A DNA stretch of 64,000 nucleotides from JANSWY01 sp965267245 (GCA_965267245.1 OZ253939.1:1302001-1366000); one strand, 5' to 3'; positions 33,120 to 43,488 are shown, counted from the stretch's first letter. The notes: generated by a model not told the origin, from the sequence alone. Program-made: numbers and translations.

Positions 33120-35327
33120 TTATTCTACTATTATTCTCTCAATTTTTCCAAACGACCTTAATATCAACATACCTCGGTAATCCTGAACCTGAATAGTATT
33201 GCTACCAGCATCCAGTCTACCTCGTTGGATTACGGTTCCATAGGTATTCAATAACTCATATACTCCATCTGCGGGAGATAACACCTGGAATATTCCTGTA
33301 TTGGGATTAGGAAAAATCGAAATGGCAATATTTCCCATATTCTCACAATACTTTATGTTAGAGTACTCAAAATGTCCGTCAAAATCTATAATCCTCAACC
33401 TGAAATATTTACTGTTGCTATTGATCACAGTAGAATAGTTATTATTGCCACTCCCAATTGCCTGAACAATTTCGGAATTGCTGAATTGAACCCCGTTTTT
33501 TGATTCTTCTACTGAAAAATGACTTACATTGAATTCATCGCTGGTCAACCAGTTCATCAAAACCTGGTTAGCTTTCATTCTTTTAACTTCAAATGATAGC
33601 AAGTCGAGAGGTAGAGTAACGGCATTCGCATCCATTATGGCATTCAGAACAATTGGATAATTGGTTTCATCATTACGTAATTCCATTCTCTGTTCTACAT
33701 GAATGAACCTATCCGTCACATTATCTGAATGATCATTGGCTTCACAAAAATCACTATCCTGATGGTTATTCAGATGCCTGCCAAGTGTATTGGTAAAACC
33801 TGTAAGTTTATCTGTATAGGGCGTAGTATGAACCCCTACTGGGGTAAATGAGTGACCTGGAAAGTCCGAAACACTATTCACAAATGTGTTTACCCTATCT
33901 GAGGCATTAGGTTCTATTGTAGTGCCATTGGAAACAATCATATCCGGATCGCCAATCTCATGACCAAATCCATGTAACTGAACAAAAAAAGCATCTTCAT
34001 TAAAATCCGCGATTCTTTCAGCTGTAAACTGAAAAGCAATTGAATCTGCATGAGCGGCATCTGATTCAGTGAACCCTCCTACCCCACAGACACTTGAACT
34101 ACCTGAACATCCACTTAAAACTAAAGATGAACAACGATATTGGCCTGCCAACTCAATAGAATACGCTCCGGATTCCTGAAACATATATGCACCCTGCCGT
34201 CCGGTAAAACTGTCATGAACCGGATGCGGAACGCTAATGTTGAGATTGGGTGCTGATGGGCTTGAATTAATCACATAGGTTCCCCAATAATTAGGGTTAT
34301 CTACACCTCCATTGTGCCTCAGCACGTAATAGCTTTCTCCTCCATCATTCACATCTATGAAATTCACCAAATCATACCCCAAAGTACCCGCCTGAGTACG
34401 AACTGTGGCAATATCATCATTTAATAGGTTCTCAATCATGGTATTCCAGGAAGTCATTTCACCAGACGTCATTTCTTCAAATGGTGCTGTGTCCTCATCA
34501 TCCGGAATTCTTAAATCAATGGCCCCACTGATATATTCATATAAGGAATGATTGCTGTTGAAAGTCAATGTTGAAACCGATGTTCCTGAAAAGGATACGG
34601 AAAGATCATCTATGCCTAGTCCAAAATCTATTTTGGGAGAATCTTCATAATACCATCTCAAAAAGATATAATCTCCGTCCGGGACATTCACATTAAATGT
34701 AAAATCAATGTCTGTCCTGTTTTCATTCGAATTACCATTCACACCAGTACCAGTATTAGCACCCAGGTTTAGTCCGGTAGAATCATACCTGGGACTTACA
34801 AAACTTAATTCAGGCACATAGGTAAAGCCTGATTGTCTTTCCGGGATTTTTGATTCTGATGGAGCAGCATTGAGTACTTCATAAGAGAAATTCAATATTT
34901 GAAATTGCTGAGAATTGGTGACCCGCCACTGTTCTCCTGTATAACTGATTGACATTGAAGCAATATCAGTTCCAGTATTATTCTGAATGGCCAATCCGAA
35001 AGAAATATCACCAGATGAGCTGCTCACAACTGCTCCCAGTGCTTTATCACCATCGTTATTACCGAAACTGTACAAAGCACTCACAGATGAATTACCAGTT
35101 CCCCTGCTTCCACCATACCTTAAATTCAAGGGATCTGGATCTTCTTGTTGAGCAAACCAATCAGCTAAAGTGGCATCATTTACCCACGCAGTACTTGAAT
35201 TACTTGCACTTTCCGGAAGCGCATCAAAATCTTCTGTAACTACATCGGAGATATTATTCAGAATAACCTGTGAGAATAGTGGACTTGATAAGAAAAGAAG
35301 GATCAGTTGACCTAAAAAATGTTTCAT
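33120..35327 (-). CDS. T9SS-secreted protein with putative hydrolase domain
   Basis: A 735-residue secreted protein. The signal peptide is MKHFLGQLILLFLSSPLFSQ. Residues about 25-250 form a beta-rich domain (TEDFDALPES, typical of the N-terminal part of some T9SS proteins). A central domain at about 255-600 carries conserved-looking PHPVHDSFTGRQG, SDAAHADSIAF, FVQLHGFGHE, LNNHQDSDFC and FIHVEQRMELRND, rich in His, Asp and Glu as in zinc-dependent amidohydrolases. The C-terminal IFPNPNTGIFQVL to MLILRSFGKIERIIVE is a type A T9SS sorting signal. It should be released to or displayed on the cell surface. The central domain's enzymatic role is inference. Confidence 0.8.
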   Translation of the reverse strand: MKHFLGQLILLFLSSPLFSQVILNNISDVVTEDFDALPESASNSSTAWVNDATLADWFAQQEDPDPLNLRYGGSRGTGNSSVSALYSFGNNDGDKALGAVVSSSSGDISFGLAIQNNTGTDIASMSISYTGEQWRVTNSQQFQILNFSYEVLNAAPSESKIPERQSGFTYVPELSFVSPRYDSTGLNLGANTGTGVNGNSNENRTDIDFTFNVNVPDGDYIFLRWYYEDSPKIDFGLGIDDLSVSFSGTSVSTLTFNSNHSLYEYISGAIDLRIPDDEDTAPFEEMTSGEMTSWNTMIENLLNDDIATVRTQAGTLGYDLVNFIDVNDGGESYYVLRHNGGVDNPNYWGTYVINSSPSAPNLNISVPHPVHDSFTGRQGAYMFQESGAYSIELAGQYRCSSLVLSGCSGSSSVCGVGGFTESDAAHADSIAFQFTAERIADFNEDAFFVQLHGFGHEIGDPDMIVSNGTTIEPNASDRVNTFVNSVSDFPGHSFTPVGVHTTPYTDKLTGFTNTLGRHLNNHQDSDFCEANDHSDNVTDRFIHVEQRMELRNDETNYPIVLNAIMDANAVTLPLDLLSFEVKRMKANQVLMNWLTSDEFNVSHFSVEESKNGVQFSNSEIVQAIGSGNNNYSTVINSNSKYFRLRIIDFDGHFEYSNIKYCENMGNIAISIFPNPNTGIFQVLSPADGVYELLNTYGTVIQRGRLDAGSNTIQVQDYRGMLILRSFGKIERIIVE

Positions 35328-35394
35328 AGAAGAAAATAACCTTAGTCCGTAGCTATTTTCTTAGAATTTAAACCTTGGGTTTATACGTTAGGGG

Positions 35395-35402
35395 CAAATG
35401 TA
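35395..35402 (-). promoter_or_regulatory. Promoter -7 box for the T9SS-secreted protein
   Basis: On the minus strand the sequence reads TACATTTG, an exact TAnnTTTG match, about 70 bases upstream of the gene start and just after the ispG stop. No good -33 TTG is present. Confidence 0.45.
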
Positions 35403-35413
35403 AGGTTATAACA

Positions 35414-37378
35414 TTAATCTACCATATCCGGATCCAACCAATTTCCATCTTCACGAATAATCTCAATCAATTCATCTACCGCATTGGCTGATGGGACACC
35501 TCTTTTAACAACTTCCTGTCCTTTATAAAGTGTAATCTTGCCCTTACCAGAACCAACATAACCGTAATCAGCATCAGCCATTTCCCCCGGTCCGTTTACA
35601 ATACATCCCATGATCCCTATCTTAACTCCTTTCAGGTGGTCAGTTCGCTTTCTGATCATAGCTGTCGTTTCCTGAAGATCAAATAGGGTTCTACCACATG
35701 ATGGACATGAAATATACTCTGTCTTCGTCATCCTGGTTCTTGCTGCCTGCAGGATACCAAATGTGGTTTCATTGTATAGCTTGAGTTTATCTTTCTGATC
35801 GTTTTGAAGCGACAACATCACTCCATCTCCAAAACCATCAATGAGTAATCCTCCCACATCTGTGGCTGCATATAACATTAACTCATCATCTGACAAGTTC
35901 TCATAACTTCTCAAGACAATCACTGGTAATCTTAACCCCTTTGATTCAAGGTAAAAGAAGGCGTTTCTCAGCGCCGGCATAGCGTGTTTGTTATCAGTGT
36001 AAAGCATAACCACCCAGCTTTTATCCAGTATTCCAATATCTACATGATCAATTTCTTCAGTATTAAGCTTCAAGAAATTCAACTCAGGATGCTTATGGGC
36101 AATTTGATCCAGGTCACTTAATCCAAATAATGGAAACTTGTTTGGCTTATCAGTCAATGATACCCAGGTATTGAAATCCAATATTTCTTTCAGCCCATTG
36201 GGCAACATGAATTGTATCGGTTGACTTCCAGAGTAAATAAAATCACAACCCTGATCATTCATTTTCCATTTATCTAGCTCTGGGAGATAAAAGTGGCCCA
36301 CAGATTTTAAATCTTTCACGGATACCTCTCCTACTTTTGACAAATCAGCTACAACCCGGGGAACATTAGAACCACCAATATTATAAACCTCATTGCTTTC
36401 ACGACGCTTATAGTTAAATGGATCATGCTCAGACCTCATTTCATTTATTGGCGCATGCCCCGATCTTTTAATGTACCGATCAACAAGCATTTTGGCAACA
36501 GGTGCTTCTGCTTCCGGAGCTTCTGTTAAAGAAACTCTTACTGTATCTCCCAACCCATCCTCCAACAAGGTCCCAATTCCGACAGCTGATTTAATTCTGC
36601 CATCTTCAGCCTCTCCTGCTTCGGTAACTCCCAGATGCAAAGGGTAAGGCTGTAGGTTTTCCTCTTCAAGTTTTTGAACCAGTAATCTGTATGCCTGAAC
36701 CATTACTTGTGGATTGGAGGATTTCATGCTAATCACCAGTTCATGATAATCATTGTCCTCACATATTCTGATAAACTCTAATGCCGACTCCACCATTCCA
36801 AGAGGTGTATCACCATATCTGCTCATGATCCTATCCGAGAGAGAGCCATGGTTAGTACCGATTCTCATAGCTGTTCCGTATTCCTTGCAAATTTTTACAA
36901 GGGGGGTAAATTTCTCACGAATACGATCAAGCTCCTCCTGGTAAGTAGCATCCGTATACTCAATAACTTCAAATTTCTTTTTATCAGCGTAGTTTCCAGG
37001 GTTAACTCTAACTTTCTCAACAATTTGCGCAGCTAACTCGGCGGCATTTGGTGTAAAATGAATATCCGCCACAAGTGGCACATCACAGCCTCTGTTTCTT
37101 AACTCTTTTTTGATCTCTTCAAGGTTCTGAGCTTCCTTAATACTAGGAGCTGTAATACGAACATACTCACAGCCTGATTCAACCATTCTAAGTGTCTGTT
37201 CCACTGATCCCATTGTGTCCATGGTATCAACAGTGGTCATGGATTGAATACGGATGGGGTTATCTCCTCCTAATGGAATGCCTCCTATGTTGACCTCCCT
37301 TGTCTTTCTTCTGGAATAATTACTCAGGCTATTGCAATAGCTGATCCGAGATTTAAGTGTATTTATTTCCGTACTCAT
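35414..37378 (-). CDS. ispG: 4-hydroxy-3-methylbut-2-enyl diphosphate synthase (long form)
   Basis: A 654-residue enzyme of the MEP isoprenoid pathway, converting 2-C-methylerythritol 2,4-cyclodiphosphate to HMBPP with an iron-sulfur cluster. The TIM barrel begins with NIGGIPLGGDNPIRIQSMTTVDT. The cluster Cys are in ISCPSCGRTLFD and IGIMGCIVNGPGEMADADYGYVGSG. Compared with E. coli IspG (372) it has a large inserted domain at about residues 300-540, as in plants and Bacteroidota. The gene stands alone, with a hairpin-free gap to the T9SS gene. The organism therefore uses the MEP rather than the mevalonate route. Confidence 0.96.
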   Translation of the reverse strand: MSTEINTLKSRISYCNSLSNYSRRKTREVNIGGIPLGGDNPIRIQSMTTVDTMDTMGSVEQTLRMVESGCEYVRITAPSIKEAQNLEEIKKELRNRGCDVPLVADIHFTPNAAELAAQIVEKVRVNPGNYADKKKFEVIEYTDATYQEELDRIREKFTPLVKICKEYGTAMRIGTNHGSLSDRIMSRYGDTPLGMVESALEFIRICEDNDYHELVISMKSSNPQVMVQAYRLLVQKLEEENLQPYPLHLGVTEAGEAEDGRIKSAVGIGTLLEDGLGDTVRVSLTEAPEAEAPVAKMLVDRYIKRSGHAPINEMRSEHDPFNYKRRESNEVYNIGGSNVPRVVADLSKVGEVSVKDLKSVGHFYLPELDKWKMNDQGCDFIYSGSQPIQFMLPNGLKEILDFNTWVSLTDKPNKFPLFGLSDLDQIAHKHPELNFLKLNTEEIDHVDIGILDKSWVVMLYTDNKHAMPALRNAFFYLESKGLRLPVIVLRSYENLSDDELMLYAATDVGGLLIDGFGDGVMLSLQNDQKDKLKLYNETTFGILQAARTRMTKTEYISCPSCGRTLFDLQETTAMIRKRTDHLKGVKIGIMGCIVNGPGEMADADYGYVGSGKGKITLYKGQEVVKRGVPSANAVDELIEIIREDGNWLDPDMVD

Positions 37379-37451
37379 TATCTAATATTAGAATATTATA
37401 TGCTACTCTTTCTTGATAACTTAATCGAACCTAATTTGTTACCAAACTCTA

Positions 37452-38168
37452 TTAAAGATCTCCTAGCTGTGGCCTTAAAATCATATCTTCCACAACAGTA
37501 TTCCCCTTCAGATTATAACACATCATCACCGCTTCCGCTACATCTTCGGGTGTCATGAATCGATCCTGGGGGATATCCACTCCCTCCCAACTCGCTGTAA
37601 AAGTAGCACCAGGCAAAATTGATGAAACCCGAATATTGAATTCCTTTAACTCCTCCCGTAAAGACTTACTAAACCCATATAACGCAAACTTTGAGATTCC
37701 ATAGGAACCTCCATTAGGATAGGCCTGTATACTGGCAATTGAGCAGATATTAAAAATATGCCCTTTTTGTTTCTCTTTCATTTGAGGAATTAGTCCTCTA
37801 CTTAAGTGATAAGCTGAATAAAGGTTAGTCTCAATCATTTTTTCCAACGACCCATCCTTCTCCTCATGTACTAAACCTGGCAGAAAAATACCAGCATTAT
37901 TGACAAGAATATCTACAGGTCTACCAATAAGCTTGATAAAATCCACGAATTCCACAATGTCATCCTTCTTCGACATATCTGCCCTACTGACATAAATTTT
38001 GGAGTCAAACTTATCCTGATAATCAGCCTTCATAGATTCCAGGTCATCCTCTGTCCGGGCACAGGTGATAACATCTAAATCGGAATTAAGAAATTTTTCA
38101 ATAATAGCTTTCCCGATCCCTTTGGTTCCTCCTGTCACAACAGCTAGCTGCTTCGAATTGGTGGTCAT
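37452..38168 (-). CDS. Short-chain dehydrogenase/reductase
   Basis: A 238-residue classical SDR. The cofactor motif is VTGGTKGIGKAII. NNAG appears in ILVNNAGIF, and the active site has Ser in FNICSIAS, with Tyr and Lys in SYGISKFALYG. The proteins closest in pattern are 3-oxoacyl-ACP reductase-like and sepiapterin reductase-like SDRs. The substrate is unknown. It is divergent from the mlaE gene and lies 73 bases upstream of ispG on the same strand. Confidence 0.92.
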   Translation of the reverse strand: MTTNSKQLAVVTGGTKGIGKAIIEKFLNSDLDVITCARTEDDLESMKADYQDKFDSKIYVSRADMSKKDDIVEFVDFIKLIGRPVDILVNNAGIFLPGLVHEEKDGSLEKMIETNLYSAYHLSRGLIPQMKEKQKGHIFNICSIASIQAYPNGGSYGISKFALYGFSKSLREELKEFNIRVSSILPGATFTASWEGVDIPQDRFMTPEDVAEAVMMCYNLKGNTVVEDMILRPQLGDL

Positions 38169-38331
38169 GATGTGGTCATTAAAAATGAAATATTCCTAAA
38201 AAAATTCGTTAATCTGCAGGAGAATTAGACATTTACTTTAATCGCCCTGTGGTATTGAATTCGTTTTATTAATTTTCCGCAAGTTAACCAAAACATATGT
38301 ATTCTTAACCTGCTCAATTACCCAATACTGG

Positions 38332-39063
38332 ATGAGAAGCTTTGGCAAGTACATGATTTTTTTAGGACAGTTCTTTGTGAGGAGAGAACGATTCTCAACC
38401 TATATCTCATTGGTTTTCCAGGAATGCGTTAACATTGGTATAAGTTCGATTTTTATTGTGACTATTGTGGCAGTTTTTATGGGTGCTGTAACCACGCTTC
38501 AAACAGCCTATAACCTGGTAAGTCCCTTGATACCAGATGAAATAATTTCTCTGGTAGTAAGAGATATGACCATACTGGAACTGGCACCAACCATCATTTC
38601 TATTGTACTGGCTGGAAAAGTTGGGTCAAATATTGCAGGGGAACTTGGTAATATGCGGATCAGTGAACAAATAGATGCCCTTGAGGTAATGGGGATCAAT
38701 GCTGCCTCATATCTGGTTCTCCCCAAAGTAGTGGCCTCACTTATCGTATATCCTATGTTAGTGATTTTTGCGATGTTCCTCTCTATTTACGGAGGATATC
38801 TTACCAGCCTAATGACTGGAGTGGTATCAGGACATGATTATATTATGGGAATTCGTTTGGAGTTCATACCGTTCAACATCACATTTGCCATAATTAAAGC
38901 AGTTGTTTTCGCCTTTTTGATTGCAACCATTTCAGCATATAAAGGTTTTTATACGAAAGGTGGTGCACTGGAAGTGGGTCTGGCGTCAACAAAAGCAGTA
39001 ACTGCAAGTTGTATTGCCATATTATGTGCTGATTATTTATTGGCCAAATTGATTGTCGGATGA
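38332..39063 (+). CDS. mlaE: MlaE-family ABC transporter permease
   Basis: A 243-residue integral membrane protein of the MlaE/YrbE family, with about five or six helices. The family signatures are SIFIVTIVAVFMGAVTTLQ, LELAPTIISIVLAGKVGSNIAGELGNMRISEQIDALEVMG and FLIATISAYKGFYTKGGALEVG. With an ATPase and an MCE protein it moves phospholipids between membranes to keep outer-membrane asymmetry. Its stop overlaps the ATPase start as ATGA. It is a second part of a two-gene unit without a visible MCE gene. Confidence 0.93.
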   Translation: MRSFGKYMIFLGQFFVRRERFSTYISLVFQECVNIGISSIFIVTIVAVFMGAVTTLQTAYNLVSPLIPDEIISLVVRDMTILELAPTIISIVLAGKVGSNIAGELGNMRISEQIDALEVMGINAASYLVLPKVVASLIVYPMLVIFAMFLSIYGGYLTSLMTGVVSGHDYIMGIRLEFIPFNITFAIIKAVVFAFLIATISAYKGFYTKGGALEVGLASTKAVTASCIAILCADYLLAKLIVG

Positions 39064-39806
39064 TTGAAGTTAGGAATATACACAAGTCTTTTGATGGAAA
39101 AATGGTACTGGAAGGTATCAATGGTCAGTTTAATAAGGGTCAAACCAATTTGATCATTGGTGCAAGTGGCACAGGAAAGAGTGTTTTATTAAAATGCATC
39201 GTTGGCCTTGTTCACCCTGACCAGGGAAATGTCTATTACGACAATCGGGATTTTACAGATGGAGATACTAACCTAAAAACAGAAGTAAGAAGAGAAATTG
39301 GAATGCTTTTTCAGGGTAATGCGCTTTTCGACAGCAAGAATGTTGAAGAGAATGTAATGTTCCCAATGGATATACTTACCAAAAAATCCAAAGAAGAGAA
39401 GCTTGAACGAGTCAATTTCTGTTTGGAGAGAGTGGGCTTAGCCAATGTCAATAAAAAAATGCCTTCTGAAATAAGTGGTGGTATGAAGAAAAGGGTAGGA
39501 ATTGCAAGAGCCATCGTCAATCAACCCAATTACTTATTTTGCGATGAGCCGAATTCAGGACTTGATCCCCAAACATCTATCAAAATTGATGAACTGATCA
39601 AAGAAATCACTGAGGAGTTGAATATTACAACAGTTGTAGTTACTCATGACATGAACAGTGTAATGGAAATCGGCGACAATGTGATGTTCTTATTCAAGGG
39701 ACATAAATTATGGGAAGGAAGTAACAAAGACATCCTTCAAACAGATGTAGAAGAGCTTAATGACTTTGTTTTCGCCAATAAAGTTATGAGACAAGTGAAA
39801 AGTTAG
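39060..39806 (+). CDS. mlaF: MlaF-type ABC transporter ATPase
   Basis: A 248-residue ATPase. The Walker A is GASGTGKSVLL, the Q-loop is LFQGNALFDSKNVEENV, the ABC signature is ISGGMKKRVGIARAI, the Walker B is YLFCDEPNSGLDP and the switch His is in VVVTHDMNSV. It drives the MlaE permease. It overlaps mlaE by 4 bases (ATGA), so translation is coupled. Its stop overlaps that of the giant kinase on the other strand by 4 bases. Confidence 0.93.
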   Translation: MIEVRNIHKSFDGKMVLEGINGQFNKGQTNLIIGASGTGKSVLLKCIVGLVHPDQGNVYYDNRDFTDGDTNLKTEVRREIGMLFQGNALFDSKNVEENVMFPMDILTKKSKEEKLERVNFCLERVGLANVNKKMPSEISGGMKKRVGIARAIVNQPNYLFCDEPNSGLDPQTSIKIDELIKEITEELNITTVVVTHDMNSVMEIGDNVMFLFKGHKLWEGSNKDILQTDVEELNDFVFANKVMRQVKS

Positions 39807-42800
39807 TCAGTCTGCACCAGATTTATAAAAAAGGTGGTGCCGTTTTCAGAAGTTTCAAACCAAATATCACCCCCAGCATGCTCAATACCTCTTTTGGCAA
39901 CAGCCAGACCAATACCGCTTCCTTTTTCTTTGGTACTAAAATTCGGTATGAAGATCTTATTGTGAAGTTCTTCCGGAATACCTGCTCCATTATCAGAAAA
40001 TGAGATGGTTATTTTTTGAGGTGTGCAAGTTGTTGATACTTTAATCTCCGGGTGTCGTTCTTCAGGCACAGATTGCATGGCATTGATCAACAGGTTATTG
40101 AATATTCTACCCATTAACTTCGCATCTCCATTTACAATATAAGAATCGCAATCTATACCAGTATTGATTTCTCCCTCCTGATTTTCAAATAACTCAATTG
40201 AGTGCTTTAGTACCTCAATAACATTAAACTTTGAATTCTCTGGAACAGGCATTTGAGCGAATGTGGAGAAAGAAGTAGCTATATCACTCAATGTATCTAC
40301 CTGTACAAGAAGGTTTTTAATTGGTTTTGATGATTTGTGATCATCCCCCAGCACTCTTTGCATTTGTTGAAGTGTTAACTTCATTGGGGTGAGTGGATTC
40401 TTTATTTCATGAGCCACCTGTTTTGCTATTTCTTTCCAGGCAGACTCCTTTTCACTTCTTGACAATGCTATTTTACTCTCCTTGAGTTTCTCTAACATTT
40501 GATTATACTCAGTAACTAGCAATCCAATTTCATCATTCGCTTTGTACTCTAACGGCTGATCCAAATCTGTAAGCGACGTTTTCTTAATTTTTGCCGTTAG
40601 CATGGCTAGCGGATTGGTCAATATCCTAACCGCGAAATAAGAAATTATAAGGGATACAATTAAAATGAGTACAAAGATATTGATCAGGTTATTAAATACC
40701 TCAACCTGTTGTCTCCGAAGGTGATTCTTTGACTCAAAGAATGGCATTCCAAGAATACCAAGAAGTTTTCCATTTTCACGTGACCTTATTGAAATGTAGA
40801 AAGTTTTATAATCTAATGACCCGATTGACTCATCTAATACCGTTCGCTCTTTCTTGTTCTCGATGATCTCATAAATGGCATATGGATTAATATAATTCGA
40901 GATGAGATCACTGGTGAATATTCTGGATTGACTGGAAGCGATAAGCATACCTTTAGCATCGAAAACATTGATGTCATTTTGCACCAAACCCGTCACAGAA
41001 GAAAGATTTGTTGATAATCTTTCTTTATTGATCCGGTGACTGAAATAACCTGCCACATCATTATTCACAAACTCCTCTATTCTTCTCGCAGTTTTTTCAT
41101 AACTATTGGATATTTCTTCTCTATAACTCACATTCAGTGAATTTAAGATGGCAACACTCACTATAAAAAGAGGTATCAGGAACGCTGCACCCAGATAAAA
41201 AGAGATCTTGGTAGCAAAATTCAATTCTGCCCTGGGGTAAACGAAAAAAATGTTTGATCCAATCAGGATAAACCCAATTCCAATGATATGTACAAAAAAG
41301 AAAAATGAAAAATTAGCCAGTACATTGGAACCTTTGTATTTTTTTGATGTGATAACAATAGTTCGGTTTTCCTGAGCCCGAATTCCAACATGATGATGGT
41401 CATCAACAACTAAACCAGCCCGATAGAAAATTCCTTTATCAAGGTTTTGTGGGTTGAAGTCTCTGGCATAATTGAAATTGCCTACTTTGTATAGAATATC
41501 GTCGTTCTGATATATGGCATAATCAAATTTAGAATTAGAAGCTCCTGAATATTTGTTTTCAATTAGTAGCTCAGGGTAAACTGAGTTCGATACATAATTT
41601 TTTAATGTCAATTCAAGCACAATGGTCCCCAGTCGTCTGCTAAGACTATTGATGTCTATAAAAGCAAAGTATTTATCCTGAGCCTCATCTTCATTCACAT
41701 AAAAGATTTCAGAGTAGTCTGTTTGCAGGTTAGGGTTAGAGAGTCTTTTCTTCAAGGAATCAAGGGACACCTGAATTTCGTTAAATGAAAATGGATTTCC
41801 CTGCTGATTGAATACATTTACAGAAGCATGGTACTTATCAAAGTAGTCAATAAGGTAACTCCTATTGATACGTTCTTCAATTGTATTTTGGGCCAACCTT
41901 TCTGAATACATTCTGGAAATAATGAACTGATCTTTCTGAATGGTAGGAAGTGCCTGCGATAACAAGTATTCCCCAAGAATGTCCCTCTCAATCAACAGAT
42001 TGTTGGCAAATTTTTTCTTTTCAATCTCTGTATCAAACAGCTGCTGCTCATAAACTGCGTATGCACCGAATGCAGAAACAACTGTTGCTGTCAGGAAAAA
42101 ATAAATGAAAGCTGAATACCTTCTTCTTCCCAGACTAAAAATAAACTTGAGCTGACTTGATATACCCCAGAAAATGGTAATGGCCACCAGAAACAACACT
42201 ACATTCTTTGGGAAGATCCAATAGAACACCAGAAATGCAATAAACACAGAAAATAGCATTACAAAAGGTGATCGTGACCACAACTTGATCAGTAACTTGA
42301 TATTGAAAAATTGTATACCAAAGAACAATATGGAGGTCAATAAAAAGCTGATGAGAACAAATATTCTCAATGAGTCAAAATAAATGCTAGCAGATATATC
42401 CAATTCAATTTGCGAATTGATTAGAATGTCTCTTATATTTTGATATATGTACCTGGCAGAAATTAATGACAATCCGGTTACTACAAAAACAATCAAGCCC
42501 CAAACCCATTTTTTTCTGGACATAAGCCATCTTTTGAAAAGCATCGAATACCGAAGGCTATGCAAAACAAAAAGAACGATCAACAACAGAAAAAGCTGAT
42601 TAAGCACCAGGTCACCAAGTGTAGCATGCACCTGATCAATCGTGAAATTGACCGGATCAAAAATTCGAAGATTCAGTTTTTGCCTGGGTATTTCTCCCCA
42701 AATCATAAAGAATCTGGTAGCAACAAGTACCAAAGAAATAAACGCTATTCCAGGAAGGAGTCGTTTGGATTTCACAAGGTTATCCGCGAATCTTGTTGCT

Positions 42801-43447
42801 GCATATAGTAGTAACAAAACAGCAATAGCAATGCTGGAAAACACTAACCATTTCAAATAATTTGGTGTCCAACCTTCCCCTCCGAACCGATGAAACGAGA
42901 ATAATGATTTTTCTCCATAGAGAATATTGGACTTTCCCTTTTCACCCAAGCTAATCTCATAATTTCCTTCTGGAAAAATCTCTTCATTGAAGGAGCTGTG
43001 TAAATAATTGTTATCAATAGGATACCTCTTCTGGATCGGAAGTAAAGTGTATAGCTCAATATCTGCCTCGCTATAAGGTATTTTAGCTTTGATTGTCACA
43101 TAGCTTCCATGCTCTGTATCTATGAAGTCAATCGCCTCTAATTTGGATAGGGTATCATATTTTGGAACGAATATAAAATCACTCCAAAACATCAATTTAT
43201 CATCCTCAAAAATAAGAGTGGGATACTTTTGAGTCCGCGCTTTATCAAAAAGAACAGTTCCGGTTGAGTACTCTTCAATGAGTAAATCAAGTTGCGCCTG
43301 GCAGTAGGCTATCTCTGAAGAAACATTTTCCTGGATCAGGTCTGCCAGATGCTTTTCATTTTTGCTTCGGTATAATCCAAACTGGTCAGCACCTACGCCA
43401 ATTACGACAAATAGTGCAGCAATAAAAAATATTCGGTACCTGACCAT
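39803..43447 (-). CDS. Giant multi-membrane sensor histidine kinase (NtrY-like core)
   Basis: A 1214-residue kinase. Residues 5-20 are a first membrane segment, then about 180 residues outside the membrane, then some seven helices (about 200-470). A second external region (about 485-710) carries short strands, two more helices follow (about 715-775), then a third external region (about 785-940) and a helix before HAMP. HAMP is near VRILTNPLAMLTAKIKK. HisKA has KQVAHEIKNPLTPMKLTLQQM with the phosphorylated His; the ATPase has FSDNGAGIPEEL and KGSGIGLAVAKRGIEHAGG. Several external domains separated by many helices are rare. No response regulator lies next to it. It follows DUF983 by 41 bases on the same strand and could close the respiratory transcript. 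Confidence 0.9.
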   Translation of the reverse strand: MVRYRIFFIAALFVVIGVGADQFGLYRSKNEKHLADLIQENVSSEIAYCQAQLDLLIEEYSTGTVLFDKARTQKYPTLIFEDDKLMFWSDFIFVPKYDTLSKLEAIDFIDTEHGSYVTIKAKIPYSEADIELYTLLPIQKRYPIDNNYLHSSFNEEIFPEGNYEISLGEKGKSNILYGEKSLFSFHRFGGEGWTPNYLKWLVFSSIAIAVLLLLYAATRFADNLVKSKRLLPGIAFISLVLVATRFFMIWGEIPRQKLNLRIFDPVNFTIDQVHATLGDLVLNQLFLLLIVLFVLHSLRYSMLFKRWLMSRKKWVWGLIVFVVTGLSLISARYIYQNIRDILINSQIELDISASIYFDSLRIFVLISFLLTSILFFGIQFFNIKLLIKLWSRSPFVMLFSVFIAFLVFYWIFPKNVVLFLVAITIFWGISSQLKFIFSLGRRRYSAFIYFFLTATVVSAFGAYAVYEQQLFDTEIEKKKFANNLLIERDILGEYLLSQALPTIQKDQFIISRMYSERLAQNTIEERINRSYLIDYFDKYHASVNVFNQQGNPFSFNEIQVSLDSLKKRLSNPNLQTDYSEIFYVNEDEAQDKYFAFIDINSLSRRLGTIVLELTLKNYVSNSVYPELLIENKYSGASNSKFDYAIYQNDDILYKVGNFNYARDFNPQNLDKGIFYRAGLVVDDHHHVGIRAQENRTIVITSKKYKGSNVLANFSFFFFVHIIGIGFILIGSNIFFVYPRAELNFATKISFYLGAAFLIPLFIVSVAILNSLNVSYREEISNSYEKTARRIEEFVNNDVAGYFSHRINKERLSTNLSSVTGLVQNDINVFDAKGMLIASSQSRIFTSDLISNYINPYAIYEIIENKKERTVLDESIGSLDYKTFYISIRSRENGKLLGILGMPFFESKNHLRRQQVEVFNNLINIFVLILIVSLIISYFAVRILTNPLAMLTAKIKKTSLTDLDQPLEYKANDEIGLLVTEYNQMLEKLKESKIALSRSEKESAWKEIAKQVAHEIKNPLTPMKLTLQQMQRVLGDDHKSSKPIKNLLVQVDTLSDIATSFSTFAQMPVPENSKFNVIEVLKHSIELFENQEGEINTGIDCDSYIVNGDAKLMGRIFNNLLINAMQSVPEERHPEIKVSTTCTPQKITISFSDNGAGIPEELHNKIFIPNFSTKEKGSGIGLAVAKRGIEHAGGDIWFETSENGTTFFINLVQTD

Positions 43448-43488
43448 AAATTCCTTCTTTGAGACGAAAATTAGCTAATTCCAGTGAA

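Noticed and set aside
37379..37400. Inverted AT-rich repeat around TAATATTA upstream of ispG
   Set aside because: Only eight A/T bases in the core; expected by chance in such AT-rich DNA.
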